Positions 8,920 to 18,497 of a stretch of DNA of 64,000 nt are shown here, piece after piece. A program made the translations under genes and the position numbers. Each line of letters opens with the position of its first letter. Positions within the stretch are counted from its first letter, which is position 1. The stretch spans positions 1 to 64,000 of the forward strand of contig JADLHJ010000035.1 of assembly GCA_020848835.1 (NCBI GenBank), in the 5' to 3' direction. The stretch is from Candidatus Hydrogenedentota bacterium (GTDB lineage Bacteria > Hydrogenedentota > Hydrogenedentia > Hydrogenedentales > SLHB01). Below the pieces are notes generated by a model. It had not been told where the DNA came from. It was given only the letters and a program-made list of their open reading frames with translations, and ran no database searches.

Positions 8920-10067
8920 TACATAATCTCCAGGTCCGCATCCAGCGCACCCGCCTGGCGCAACGCCTGAAAGATGGAGATCATGTCGCGCGGAGTGACC
9001 TTCAAACTGTTTAGCGCGTTCGCAATCTCCGCCGCGGATGTGCCCTTCACAGGCATCAACGCGCCTTCCTCCTCTGCCGCTTCAATGTCTGTTGTCGCGG
9101 TCACCACGGTTTGACCTTGTGGTGACAACGGCGCGGGCTGGCTCACTTCCGGTGTTTGCGCGATGCCGATCGTCAGGTTGCCGTGCGCGACCTGGCAAGG
9201 CTTGATCATCACTTCGCCACCGACAACCAGCGTGCCGGTGCGCTCATTAATCACGATACGCGCGGGCAAATCGGCTTGAACTTCGACATTCTCAACTTCG
9301 GCGATAAACGAAATCAGATCGCTTTGGTGTTCGCTCGGTATCTTGATCGTGATCGTGCTCGCGCTCAATGCGCTGGAAGTTCCAACACCATACTTGTCGT
9401 CAAGCACGTGACGAATGTGATCCGCCGTTGCGAAGTCTGCGCGCTTGAGCAATAGCGCGATACGCTCTCCATCCGTGATAGTGGATGGTACTTCGCGTTC
9501 CACATACGCACCCATTGGTATCCGCCCCGCGGTTACGTGGTTCTTGCGTACCGCCGCGCCTCCACCGCCTCCGCCGCTCTCCGCGTTGAACCCGCCCACG
9601 GAAACGGGGCCTTGGGCAATCGCGTACACCGTACCGTCGGCTGTTCCCGGACCATAAAGATAAGTCTCAGTGAGCGTTCCGCCTTCCAGACTCTGGCTGC
9701 TTCCAATGGAACTTACGCGCACGTCGATGCGCGTTCCTTCTTTCGCGAATGCAGGCAGCGTAGCATCTACAATCACCACAGCGGTGTTTGCGGAGACAAG
9801 GTCTTTTATCTTGTCCACTTCGATGTTCAACCGTTCGAGCATCCGCAGCTGTCGCTGCGCGGCATCCGTGTTTTTATCGCCCGTGCCTGCAAGACCCACC
9901 ACAAGACCAATGCCTTTAAGCGGGTTCCCGCGCGCGCCCTGCACTTCGCAGATGTCCTTAATGCGCGCGGCGTGCGCGTTGAACGCGATTGCGCTCGCAA
10001 GAATTACGGTCGCAAAAAAATTACAAGTACGCAAAATAGCCCTACCTTCTAGTACGGCGATACCCAA
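8919..10067 (-). CDS. flgI: flagellar P-ring protein FlgI
   Basis: ARIKDICEVQGARGNPLKGIGLVVGLAGTGDK; start may be internal. Confidence 0.96.
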   Translation of the reverse strand: MGIAVLEGRAILRTCNFFATVILASAIAFNAHAARIKDICEVQGARGNPLKGIGLVVGLAGTGDKNTDAAQRQLRMLERLNIEVDKIKDLVSANTAVVIVDATLPAFAKEGTRIDVRVSSIGSSQSLEGGTLTETYLYGPGTADGTVYAIAQGPVSVGGFNAESGGGGGGAAVRKNHVTAGRIPMGAYVEREVPSTITDGERIALLLKRADFATADHIRHVLDDKYGVGTSSALSASTITIKIPSEHQSDLISFIAEVENVEVQADLPARIVINERTGTLVVGGEVMIKPCQVAHGNLTIGIAQTPEVSQPAPLSPQGQTVVTATTDIEAAEEEGALMPVKGTSAAEIANALNSLKVTPRDMISIFQALRQAGALDADLEIM

Positions 10068-10726
10068 TCCAGAAACTTGGTCAACAAACCACGGCGTTGG
10101 TTATTCCACAGCGGACCGCGACCCTTGAGTTCAATGGTCGCGTCCGCGAGTTGCGTCGAATCGATCACATTGTTCGGGGCGACATCTCTTGCGCGCGCAA
10201 TACCCTTTACGTAGATGCGCGAGTCTTCTCGGTTTACTGAAACGTTTTTCTCGCCTTCGATAAGGAAGGTCCCGTTAGGGAACATTTGCTTTACGGTGCA
10301 GGTAATTGTTGTCACCAATTGATTCTGCCGCTGTGTCTGTCCTGTAGTGCGTTGTTCGTTCTTCGTGCCGATAGCCCAGTTAGGTAATTGCTCGGGATTT
10401 AGCAGCCCAAGCCCGTCCGGTTTGTCGGCAGTCAGGAATTCGTTGTCGCCGGCATTTGCTTCAGATTCGACGTCCGATTCTTTCTTGGTGTTGGTGTTGG
10501 AATTCGTCGAAGCCTGAATCTTTTCCTTGACCATCACGGTAATGATGTCGCCCGGAGCAAACTTTTTCTTCTCGAGCGAAACGAGCGTGCCCTCTTCCGC
10601 CACCTTTTGGGTGAAGAGAGAGTCGGCAAATACGCTCGGGCTAAGCGCGAGCAAGAGTACAATTGCGATACGAATCATCGGAAATCTCCACACAAAACAC
10701 CTTGGTTTCGCGATTGAGCTTCTCAT
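10049..10726 (-). CDS. flgH: flagellar L-ring protein FlgH
   Basis: FAPGDIITVMVKEKIQASTNSNT...GTFLIEGEKNVSVNREDSRIYVKGIARARDVAPNNVIDSTQLADA. Confidence 0.95.
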   Translation of the reverse strand: MRSSIAKPRCFVWRFPMIRIAIVLLLALSPSVFADSLFTQKVAEEGTLVSLEKKKFAPGDIITVMVKEKIQASTNSNTNTKKESDVESEANAGDNEFLTADKPDGLGLLNPEQLPNWAIGTKNEQRTTGQTQRQNQLVTTITCTVKQMFPNGTFLIEGEKNVSVNREDSRIYVKGIARARDVAPNNVIDSTQLADATIELKGRGPLWNNQRRGLLTKFLDWVSPY

Positions 10727-11688
10727 TACTGCATCACCTCTACTGAGCCGTCATTCTTCACGCGCCCCTGTAGTTCTGCCTTCGAATCCGGGTTCATCAG
10801 GCGAATCACATCGCCTGCGCCGCCGTTATCAAGCGCCTTCGCGCGCGAACGCACCATCAGGCTTCCCGCCCGTGCTTCGACGTTAACGAGTTGGTTACGC
10901 TTAATAAGCTGCTTCGGCACAAGCGAACGTCGCGAAATTGTCTCGCCCATGAGAATGCTGTCGCGCGCGATCATTCCTGCAATTTCGTCTATGTCCTGCA
11001 CGGCATCGCCTTTTTGCTGGGACATCGCACGCTTTTCGAATCGAAGATCCGACACGGCAATCTGCTTGCCGCGCGGAATGTCCTGCGCGCATACGAGCAC
11101 TTCCGCGTAGGCTTCAATATTTGCCTTGGCGAAGACCGTGCGCTTTACTTTTCCATCCACTTCGATATCACCGCGAAACGCGCCCTGCCCTACCCAGCGG
11201 TATTGGGGGCCCGGCATCCAGCGCACAGTCACTTCGCCTTCCGGAACGGTGACAGGTTCCGGCTCATCGAGAATATCGACTGTAGTTTCCGCATCCGTCC
11301 ATGGGAGTTGCGTTTGGATGAATGTACGCAGGTCATCTGTGAGCACTTCTCGCGAAATGTCGAGCGAGAGCGTCGTCGCCAGCACACTTGTCGGCCCCCG
11401 CATTTCGATATTGTTCGCGCCCGCGCCGTTCAAGCGCATCTTGAGCAATTGGCTGTCGATGCGTTTCGCTGCACCCGGCGCAGCCGCGCTACTCACTTCG
11501 AGCGCAGCAAGCTGTTCCGCATTGTCGCCGGAAATCTCCGCGATATCGCCGAGCGTTACCATCGGCCCTTTCACATATGCCTCGGTCTTCAGCATGATCG
11601 TGTCTGCCGACGCGGCTACCGCGATAAAGGCGGCGGTCAACGCCGTGAACACCAGCCAGCGAAGCGCGTATCGTGATGCGTCGTTCAT
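10726..11688 (-). CDS. flgA: flagellar P-ring assembly chaperone FlgA
   Basis: C-terminal SAF domain: CAQDIPRGKQIAVSDLRFEKR...RRSLVPKQLIKRNQLVNVEARAGSLMVRSRAKALDNGGAGDVIRLMN. Confidence 0.93.
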   Translation of the reverse strand: MNDASRYALRWLVFTALTAAFIAVAASADTIMLKTEAYVKGPMVTLGDIAEISGDNAEQLAALEVSSAAAPGAAKRIDSQLLKMRLNGAGANNIEMRGPTSVLATTLSLDISREVLTDDLRTFIQTQLPWTDAETTVDILDEPEPVTVPEGEVTVRWMPGPQYRWVGQGAFRGDIEVDGKVKRTVFAKANIEAYAEVLVCAQDIPRGKQIAVSDLRFEKRAMSQQKGDAVQDIDEIAGMIARDSILMGETISRRSLVPKQLIKRNQLVNVEARAGSLMVRSRAKALDNGGAGDVIRLMNPDSKAELQGRVKNDGSVEVMQ

Positions 11689-11707
11689 GCTACGCCGTTA
11701 CTCCCGA

Positions 11708-12499
11708 TTATCTGCGCACGTTATTAGCGACTTGCAGCATTTCATCGGAGGTCTGGATGACCTTCGAATTCGCTTCATACGCGCGCTGCGCGATGATCAG
11801 GTTGAGAATTTCCTCGACGACCTGCACGTTTGAATTTTCCAGAAAACCAGAGTTGAGGAATCCGATGCCTTCTTCACCGGGATTTCCTTGTACAGGCGGA
11901 CCTGATGCTTGCGTTTCCTGAAGCAAATTGTGCCCAAGCCTTGCATCCAAACCCGCCTCGTTCACAAAGCGCACGAGCAATATCTGACCGACATTTGCCG
12001 GCGTCGGACTTCCCGGTTGCTTTGCGAATACAGAACCGTCGTTGCCAATGGTGATCTCTTCCGCGTCCGTCGGCACGGTGATACTTGGGTTCAACGGAAA
12101 TCCGTCAATAGTCACCAGGTTTCCATTTTGATCGACGCGAAAACTTCCGTCGCGTGTGTACCCCGGTGTACCGTCTGGAAGCTGGACTTCAAAGAAACCT
12201 TTTCCTTCGACTGCGAGGTCGAGCGGATTTCCCGTCTGGATCATGTTTCCCTGCGTGAACAGTTTCGCCACGGACGCAGGCTTTGCGCCGTGACCGATCT
12301 GAATACCCTCGGGAATTGTCTGTCCTGCAGCCGTCTCCGTGCCAGCCGGCTTCACCGTTTCGTAGATAAGATCTTGGAAGTTGACCTTGCTCTTTTTGAA
12401 ACCCGTCGTGTTCACGTTCGCAAGGTTGTGGGCGATCGTGTCTATGTTGGTCTGCTGACCAATCATGCCAGTCGCTGCGGTGAAGAGTGCGCGTATCAT
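11708..12499 (-). CDS. flgG: flagellar basal-body distal rod protein FlgG
   Basis: ALFTAATGMIGQQTNIDTIAHNLANVNTTGFKKSKVNFQDL...LIIAQRAYEANSKVIQTSDEMLQVANNVRR. Confidence 0.96.
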   Translation of the reverse strand: MIRALFTAATGMIGQQTNIDTIAHNLANVNTTGFKKSKVNFQDLIYETVKPAGTETAAGQTIPEGIQIGHGAKPASVAKLFTQGNMIQTGNPLDLAVEGKGFFEVQLPDGTPGYTRDGSFRVDQNGNLVTIDGFPLNPSITVPTDAEEITIGNDGSVFAKQPGSPTPANVGQILLVRFVNEAGLDARLGHNLLQETQASGPPVQGNPGEEGIGFLNSGFLENSNVQVVEEILNLIIAQRAYEANSKVIQTSDEMLQVANNVRR

Positions 12500-12515
12500 A
12501 GCGTCGTCACATCCC

Positions 12516-13268
12516 CTAGGTCGGCATGCCGACTTCGTTAATCAGCCGGCCCATCGTCTCGTCAATTGCATTGATAACTTTCTGGTTTGCGTTGTACGTG
12601 CGCATCCCCAGAGTCATCTGCGCCATTTCAAACGGGATTTGCACATTCGAGCTTTCCAGCCCGCCAGGTACCACGGTTGTGTTATCACCGGGGCGCGGGG
12701 CGCCTGCTGCATCAACTGGCGCAAATAGGCTCTCTCCATAACGCTCCAGTAAATTCGGGTCATCAAACTCGACAATCCGTAATTTACCAACCGGCACGTT
12801 ATCCACCAGCACGGTACCGTCCGCGCTGATTTCGGCGCTGCCGCCCGCCACCGAAATCGCGCCGCCATCGCCAACGATGGGATAGCCATCCGGCGTGGTC
12901 AGTTGGCCTTCTGCATCGATGGTAAATTCGCCGTTGCGCGTGAAGCGCTCGCCTACTGGCGTCTCCACAGCAAGGAATCCGGGCCCCTGCAACGCGACGT
13001 GCAACGGATTGTTTGTCATCGCGATGGGACCGGACGCGTAATCGGTATATACGTTGGTCAGGTTCATGCCACCGCCGGGGCCGCGCTCAGCGTTTAAACG
13101 CGAAGCGCTGCTGAACTTGCCCATAAAAATTTCTTTGAAGCCTTCGGTGATCGCGTTCTGGCGTTTGAAGCCGGAAGTGGCGGCGTTCGCGATGTTGTTT
13201 GCGATGACGGCTTGGCGGTCTTCCGTGGCGATCATGCCGGATGCGGCTGCGTAGAGTCCCTGGATCAT
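12516..13268 (-). CDS. flgF: flagellar basal-body rod protein FlgF (FlgF/FlgG family)
   Basis: MIQGLYAAASGMIATEDRQAVIANNIANAATSGFKRQ; C-terminal MRTYNANQKVINAIDETMG. Confidence 0.92.
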   Translation of the reverse strand: MIQGLYAAASGMIATEDRQAVIANNIANAATSGFKRQNAITEGFKEIFMGKFSSASRLNAERGPGGGMNLTNVYTDYASGPIAMTNNPLHVALQGPGFLAVETPVGERFTRNGEFTIDAEGQLTTPDGYPIVGDGGAISVAGGSAEISADGTVLVDNVPVGKLRIVEFDDPNLLERYGESLFAPVDAAGAPRPGDNTTVVPGGLESSNVQIPFEMAQMTLGMRTYNANQKVINAIDETMGRLINEVGMPT

Positions 13269-13280
13269 TACCCCAATTCC

Positions 13281-13493
13281 CTCTTCCGGGGGGCGCCTGC
13301 CCCCGCGCGTATCTATCGCATCGCCCTAGGGCGCTTATCTTGGAGGCCCGGCGGCGTTTCAGGGATGAACGGCGGCGCTTAAGGGGAGCGCAACCGTGGC
13401 CGGGCCAACCACTCACGTTGGACCCGCTATGGGACGGGTCCGGGATTGAGAGAGCAATGGGTGTGCCAAGGTCGATGGAAAGTGCCCGGAGAG
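13281..13493. ncRNA. candidate structured RNA (6S-like RNA upstream of fau, or 5' leader of the flg operon)
   Basis: Long-range closing stem ctct(t)ccggg (13281-13290) with cccggagag (13485-13493); internal stems ggcccggc/gccgggcc (13345-13352/13399-13406) and ggacccg/cgggtcc (13420-13426/13435-13441); non-coding gap between flgF and fau. Confidence 0.3.
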
Positions 13494-13504
13494 TCCGAAC
13501 TACC

Positions 13505-13650
13505 TATTACGACTACGATTACGAACTCGAGCACAAGCAAAAAGGGAAAAGGGTGCGAGTAACCAATCCTGCAATTCTTGCCAGTGGGCGGGAAGATTGT
13601 GCTTAGGCCATCTTCCTCTCCGCTTGCGCGCTCGTAATCGCAATCGTTTC
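13505..13650. repeat. TACGATTACGA-type repeat, two imperfect copies in inverted orientation
   Basis: tattacgactacgattacgaactcgagcacaagc versus gcttgcgcgctcgtaatcgcaatcg. Confidence 0.6.
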
Positions 13651-13671
13651 TTCGTATTCTTTGGCCCTCAC

Positions 13672-14238
13672 ATGGAAACAAAGGCCGCTATCCGCGAACG
13701 AATCCTTACGCAGCGCCGCGGACTACAACCCCATGAAGCATTTCGCAAGTCCGAATCCATTCGCGCGCAGTTGTGGCTGCTCTCAGAGTTCCAGGTCGCC
13801 GGACGCGTGTTCATATATGTTTCGGCCAAGGACAATGAAGCAGATACGCGCGCGATGATCGAAGCACTGCTGGAAGAAGGTCGCGAAGTTGCCTGCCCAT
13901 GCACAGCGACTGATCGCAGTATTACGTGGCGGCAGATCGAATCGCCAAAGGATCTTGTGGCCGCGCGATACGGTATTCCAGAACCGCATGCAGACTGCCC
14001 GATACTGATGCCAGATTCTTGCAGCGTTGTGCTTGTGCCTGGGATTGCGTTTACTCGAATCGGCGATCGCATTGGTTTCGGCGCTGGGTATTTTGATCGG
14101 TTTCTGGCGGAGTGTCCCGGAATTTCGATTGGACTCTGCTACGATTTTCAGATCGTCGACAAAATTGCGGTCGAACCGCACGATATTCCGGTTCATATTG
14201 TCGTTACCGAAACCGCTGCGTACCGATCGGAAAAATGA
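13672..14238 (+). CDS. fau: 5-formyltetrahydrofolate cyclo-ligase
   Basis: KAAIRERILTQRRGL...; VLVPGIAFTRIGDRIGFGAGYFDRFLAE; start at ATG 13672. Confidence 0.93.
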   Translation: METKAAIRERILTQRRGLQPHEAFRKSESIRAQLWLLSEFQVAGRVFIYVSAKDNEADTRAMIEALLEEGREVACPCTATDRSITWRQIESPKDLVAARYGIPEPHADCPILMPDSCSVVLVPGIAFTRIGDRIGFGAGYFDRFLAECPGISIGLCYDFQIVDKIAVEPHDIPVHIVVTETAAYRSEK

Positions 14239-14264
14239 AACGGGCGGCGAAACGCCGCCCGTTT
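14238..14264. terminator. bidirectional hairpin terminator
   Basis: aaacgggcggcg-aaa-cgccgcccgttt, 12-bp perfect stem between convergent genes. Confidence 0.75.
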
Positions 14265-14285
14265 GATAAATCTAAACTGACCTGA

Positions 14286-16637
14286 CTATCGAATCGCGCG
14301 CCGGCGCGTGTACATAACCGTCACAGCCAGACCCGCCAACAGCAGCGCAGCAGCCGCTGGCCACGGGTTTACCGGCACGCTCGGAACATCGAACTTGTTA
14401 TACGGATCGCTTCCAACCTGCGTCTCGAAGAAGTCCGTGAAACCGTCGCCGTCGGAATTGACATCGAGATAGTTCGGTATCGTGTCGGTATCGACGTCAC
14501 CCGTGCCTTCCGTTGCATCGAGGATCGTGTCGTTGTCCGAATCGGTATCCAAATAATTCTGGGTCCCGTCACCGTCCGCGTCAGCGTTGGTTTCGGCCGT
14601 GTCCAATATGCCGTCGTTGTCCTGATCGTTGTCCGCGATGTATCCGCGCACGGCGATGGACCAGCTTGTAAGCGTGCCCGTATTCGCTGCAGATTCGTCT
14701 GCAACAGTAAGCGTCCAACTACCGTTCGGGTCTTCGCCCATGTGCACGACCGAGGTGAACATCCAATTGCTGAAGTTCGCACCCGTATCCAGCGGGCGCG
14801 GACGGCCCAATACGGACACCGTGCCATCCGGTGACATGACCTTGAAGGAAAGGTCGCCCCGATCGGGGTGAGTGACACTTACGGTAACCTCGACGAACTC
14901 AGTCACGAAATTTGGCGAACCGCTGATCGACAGGATACGCGATGCCCCGGTGAGGTTTGCGTCGGGTATCGGTGTGGCGACCGCTTCGCTGTTCGTCAGC
15001 GCCGATGCTTCAACCGGTACGTTAATCCACGTCGTTGCCGCATCTACTGCAGCGTCAGCGTCCAGGCGGCCGAATCCGTAGTTGTGGTTGAATTCCATGC
15101 CCGCGCCATTAGTGATCCAGCCAGTGTCTCCCGAATCGTTTTGCGTGGCAGTTTCCGCAAGCAGATGTTGTACATCACGCCAGCCAAGGAAGGGGTTCCC
15201 ATCGAGCACGAGCCCAACTACTCCCGCCACGATCGGACAAGCCGCAGAAGTGCCGCCGAAACCATTGGTGTAGTTCGTGCCTGAGATGCCATTGCCGCCG
15301 GTTAGGTCAACCGTTGTGATTCCGGCTCCGTCCCAACTTGAAGGTGCGTTTACGACAAGTGAAGCGCCCTGTTCACTATAGTCGGAATACACGCCGTCCG
15401 CACCCGTTGCTGCGACTGATATCGTGTAGCGGCTAGAAGCATAACCGTCATAACCCGAATGGTCGCCGCTCTGAAACCCATTGCCCGCCGCCCATACAAA
15501 AATGGTGCCTCGCCCTCCTCGGCCGCTGGTCGTTGCGTTTGCAAGCGCAGCACCAGTAAGCCCGCCAAAAGTATCCAAGGTGGCCCCATCGTCGGTCGGT
15601 CCCCAAGAGTTGCTACTGATGTATATGCGATCGTTTGCGAGAACTGGAGCCACCTGATGGTTCATGGCCTGTGCTTCTTGCGCGTCCGTTACGGGCGCGG
15701 CAATCAAACGCACGCCGACGAGTTTACTGCCAAAAGCGACACCGGAACTGCCCTGCGAATTGTTTGTTTCCGCTGCCACGAGCCCGGCGCAGGGTGTGCC
15801 ATGAAAATCGGCGGAAGTTGGCGTTGGGTCGGTGTCGCCACCATTAATATCGATGTCGATATCCGTGCGCACATTGCTGTTCAAGTCTTCGTGCGTCGTT
15901 TCGAGACCGTCGTCCACGATGGCGACATTGACACCTGTGCCGTCCACACTGTCCCACGCTGTGACTACATTGATGTCATTTCCCGCGACCGCGCCCACGC
16001 CCGCCGCCCCCTGCGCCGTGTTGCGGAGGTGCCACTGATTCAGGAACAGGGTGTCGTTTGGGACCAACTTCTTCGCCTGCTGCACTTCGATCAGCGGCGT
16101 CGCCCATTCCGCTTTTCCGCCTTCGTACAATGCATTCGCGGCGTCAAGCGATGCAAGCAGGCCCGGGCCGTTTGCCTTGAGGATGTACGTATTCTCGCTG
16201 TAGGTGACTTGTTCGACGATGCTCAGGTCCTTCTCTCCGAGCAGCGCACCTACGTTCGCGCCTTCGGGAAACTTCGCGCTGAGATTGCCCGTGAGTTGTT
16301 GCGCCCCACCATTGGCGGAGGCGCGGATGATCGCTTTCACGGTGTACCCGTTCGCGACAAGCGAATCGGCCGCATGCTGCAAAGCCGCGCGATTCGCCGC
16401 CTTGCTCGGGAGCTTCACAATCTGTGCGTTGCTTCCCTCTATGGGCGTTGCTGTTGCACCAGGAAGGACTGCTCCAACGGCTTTGGCGCTGGATGAAGCC
16501 TCGATCGATAGCTCATCGAGCGATAGCTCGGCCTCGACACGCGACGCTCCATTGTAATAATGGACCGGTTCATCCGCAGCGGCCGCGAATGTTGATACAA
16601 GCACAGCACACAAAAAGACTCCCCACTTCTTTGACAT
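14286..16637 (-). CDS. secreted S8 (subtilisin-like) serine protease with P domain, thrombospondin type-3-like Asp-rich repeats and C-terminal anchor
   Basis: [47 protein letters not shown]-domain; [12 protein letters not shown] repeats; TM plus RRR end; start 16637 with GGAGGAAAA SD. Confidence 0.93.
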   Translation of the reverse strand: MSKKWGVFLCAVLVSTFAAAADEPVHYYNGASRVEAELSLDELSIEASSSAKAVGAVLPGATATPIEGSNAQIVKLPSKAANRAALQHAADSLVANGYTVKAIIRASANGGAQQLTGNLSAKFPEGANVGALLGEKDLSIVEQVTYSENTYILKANGPGLLASLDAANALYEGGKAEWATPLIEVQQAKKLVPNDTLFLNQWHLRNTAQGAAGVGAVAGNDINVVTAWDSVDGTGVNVAIVDDGLETTHEDLNSNVRTDIDIDINGGDTDPTPTSADFHGTPCAGLVAAETNNSQGSSGVAFGSKLVGVRLIAAPVTDAQEAQAMNHQVAPVLANDRIYISSNSWGPTDDGATLDTFGGLTGAALANATTSGRGGRGTIFVWAAGNGFQSGDHSGYDGYASSRYTISVAATGADGVYSDYSEQGASLVVNAPSSWDGAGITTVDLTGGNGISGTNYTNGFGGTSAACPIVAGVVGLVLDGNPFLGWRDVQHLLAETATQNDSGDTGWITNGAGMEFNHNYGFGRLDADAAVDAATTWINVPVEASALTNSEAVATPIPDANLTGASRILSISGSPNFVTEFVEVTVSVTHPDRGDLSFKVMSPDGTVSVLGRPRPLDTGANFSNWMFTSVVHMGEDPNGSWTLTVADESAANTGTLTSWSIAVRGYIADNDQDNDGILDTAETNADADGDGTQNYLDTDSDNDTILDATEGTGDVDTDTIPNYLDVNSDGDGFTDFFETQVGSDPYNKFDVPSVPVNPWPAAAALLLAGLAVTVMYTRRRAIR

Positions 16638-16860
16638 GGAATTTTCCTCCGTGCTTACTTGCCCGAAACCCACAATGACCGGCCTAATTCGCCCTTTTAC
16701 ACGGAATGAGATTACAACCGAATCGCAAAACATGCCAAGCAAAAAATGTGTGCGATTTATTAGTTCTCAGTTAGCGATTGCGCGTCCAATTTGGTGACAA
16801 ACCGAGCGCGCGCCAGAATAAACCGGTTCTGGGTAGCACGAAAAATCAAGTCTGCCTATC

Positions 16861-18312
16861 TCAATTTGCGAACACGATGGAATACAGGTCCGCGTCACGG
16901 AGCACCGCGCGCAATCGCACCGGGGTGCCGGTCAGTGACGTCAGAACCGGATTTCCTTTCCAGGTCACCGTGCGGCGTATTTCGTCGCCTACGATTTCGT
17001 CGCAATCTTCGCGCGCAAAGCCGGGGATCGGCGTGCCGTCTTCGCGCTGAAGCTCGATCCAGATGCTGCCCGCCGCTGACGTTGCGAAGTTGACGACCAA
17101 CTGTTTGCCCTCGAAGGTGAGCGGTTTGGTGACCAACTCTCCGCCCGCGTAGGGCGCATTCACCGACGCAAAACCGTCCGTCCGCATGACGAGCCGTTGC
17201 AGGTGGTGCGATTTCTGCCCGTAGTTCCGCTGCACGTACATCGACATTTCCGCGTCACCCGTAGGCACGACGCCGCGTGCTGGGTAATTCGTGCGCGAAG
17301 TCCAATTGTTCAGCCCGATACCAGGGCGTATGAACGCCTCCATGAAAGTGCGGTCGTAGTGCGTACCCCCGCGCGTGGTCAATAACACCGCGTCCGAACA
17401 ATCGCCGCTGTATTTCGCGTTCCCTTCCATGCGCGCCATCATTTCCTCCGACACGACACGACGCCCGGGCATGAAGCGCGCGGCGATGCCGACATAAATA
17501 TGCGGCGCACGAAAGTATGGGGTGGTTTGGTTCGTGTACAAATGTTCAGGCGTCGTGTTGCCAAACTCCATCGGCTCAATGTCCGTCCACGTCACAAAAT
17601 CCTGCGACGTGCAACGGCTCACCGTGCGAACTTCCGTCTTCGGATCGAAGGTGCGCAGATAGCACAGATAATGCTTTTCACTCTCCGACCAGAACGCAAC
17701 GTTCTGCGAATCGAGCGCGCCTTGCTTGATCACCGCTTCATCGCTCAACTTTTGCCAGTGGATTCCATCCGGCGACACAAACGCGACCAATCCCGTCGAT
17801 GAAATGCCTGCGAGCGCCTTGTAGCGTTGCGCCGGATCGACATCCGGTCGTACATCGAGGAACGGCGCGAAGTTATGCGATAACGGCTCAAAGCCCGAGA
17901 GAATCACGTTGTTATCGCGCGTGCCCTGCACTTCGAAGAGCCCGAGATTTGGCTTCTTAAAATGAACCCCGTCTGTTGACACCGCATAACACGTCGACTC
18001 AATCCGCGTGCCGTCACCTGCCGCTTCGGGCATACCTCGATAATAGAGGCGATACAGCTCGCCATCCTGAATCACCGTCACGTATCCAACAAACTCGCCT
18101 TCCCACGGTGCGTCAAATTTCAGCACGGTTTCTGCCGGCGTCGGTGGGTGCAGTTGCAATGTCGCGCCATCTATCCGCTGGATGAGGTATGAATCGGTGA
18201 ATATCTCAAGGCGAGAGCCGATTGCGATGGGGGCATCTGCCCAAGTATGTATAGACGAAAGAAAAAAGACCACAACCAACGAGACCCGATACATCATTTC
18301 CCCCCCGCGCAA
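16861..18312 (-). CDS. secreted glycosidase-like (five-bladed beta-propeller, GH43/GH32-like) protein
   Basis: Signal peptide; LYRLYYRGMPEA...YAVSTDGVHFKKPNLGLFE style motifs; subfamily uncertain. Confidence 0.65.
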   Translation of the reverse strand: MRGGEMMYRVSLVVVFFLSSIHTWADAPIAIGSRLEIFTDSYLIQRIDGATLQLHPPTPAETVLKFDAPWEGEFVGYVTVIQDGELYRLYYRGMPEAAGDGTRIESTCYAVSTDGVHFKKPNLGLFEVQGTRDNNVILSGFEPLSHNFAPFLDVRPDVDPAQRYKALAGISSTGLVAFVSPDGIHWQKLSDEAVIKQGALDSQNVAFWSESEKHYLCYLRTFDPKTEVRTVSRCTSQDFVTWTDIEPMEFGNTTPEHLYTNQTTPYFRAPHIYVGIAARFMPGRRVVSEEMMARMEGNAKYSGDCSDAVLLTTRGGTHYDRTFMEAFIRPGIGLNNWTSRTNYPARGVVPTGDAEMSMYVQRNYGQKSHHLQRLVMRTDGFASVNAPYAGGELVTKPLTFEGKQLVVNFATSAAGSIWIELQREDGTPIPGFAREDCDEIVGDEIRRTVTWKGNPVLTSLTGTPVRLRAVLRDADLYSIVFAN

Positions 18313-18497
18313 TAATGCGCGCCTAACACTGCTGCGTTACCTTGTGCTTACGGTGATTGAACGTACACTACAACGTCCCTAGAATACCGCGTGCGCATAC
18401 GTAGAGCCGAATTGGAATGCGGCCCGGCTTGCGCAAGGGCGATCGCTGAAGAAATCTGCCATAAAATGCGTTGGGCTGATGGAAAGAGGGGATAATC

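Noticed and set aside
13281-13493. Firm call of 6S RNA, tmRNA, SRP RNA or RNase P RNA
   Set aside because: No recognisable tmRNA tRNA-like end, SRP GGAAGCA loop or RNase P conserved core; 6S rests only on synteny and one closing stem, so reported as a low-confidence candidate.
15459-16496. 345-aa plus-strand ORF opposite the S8 protease
   Set aside because: Antisense shadow ORF; protease motifs on the minus strand are decisive.
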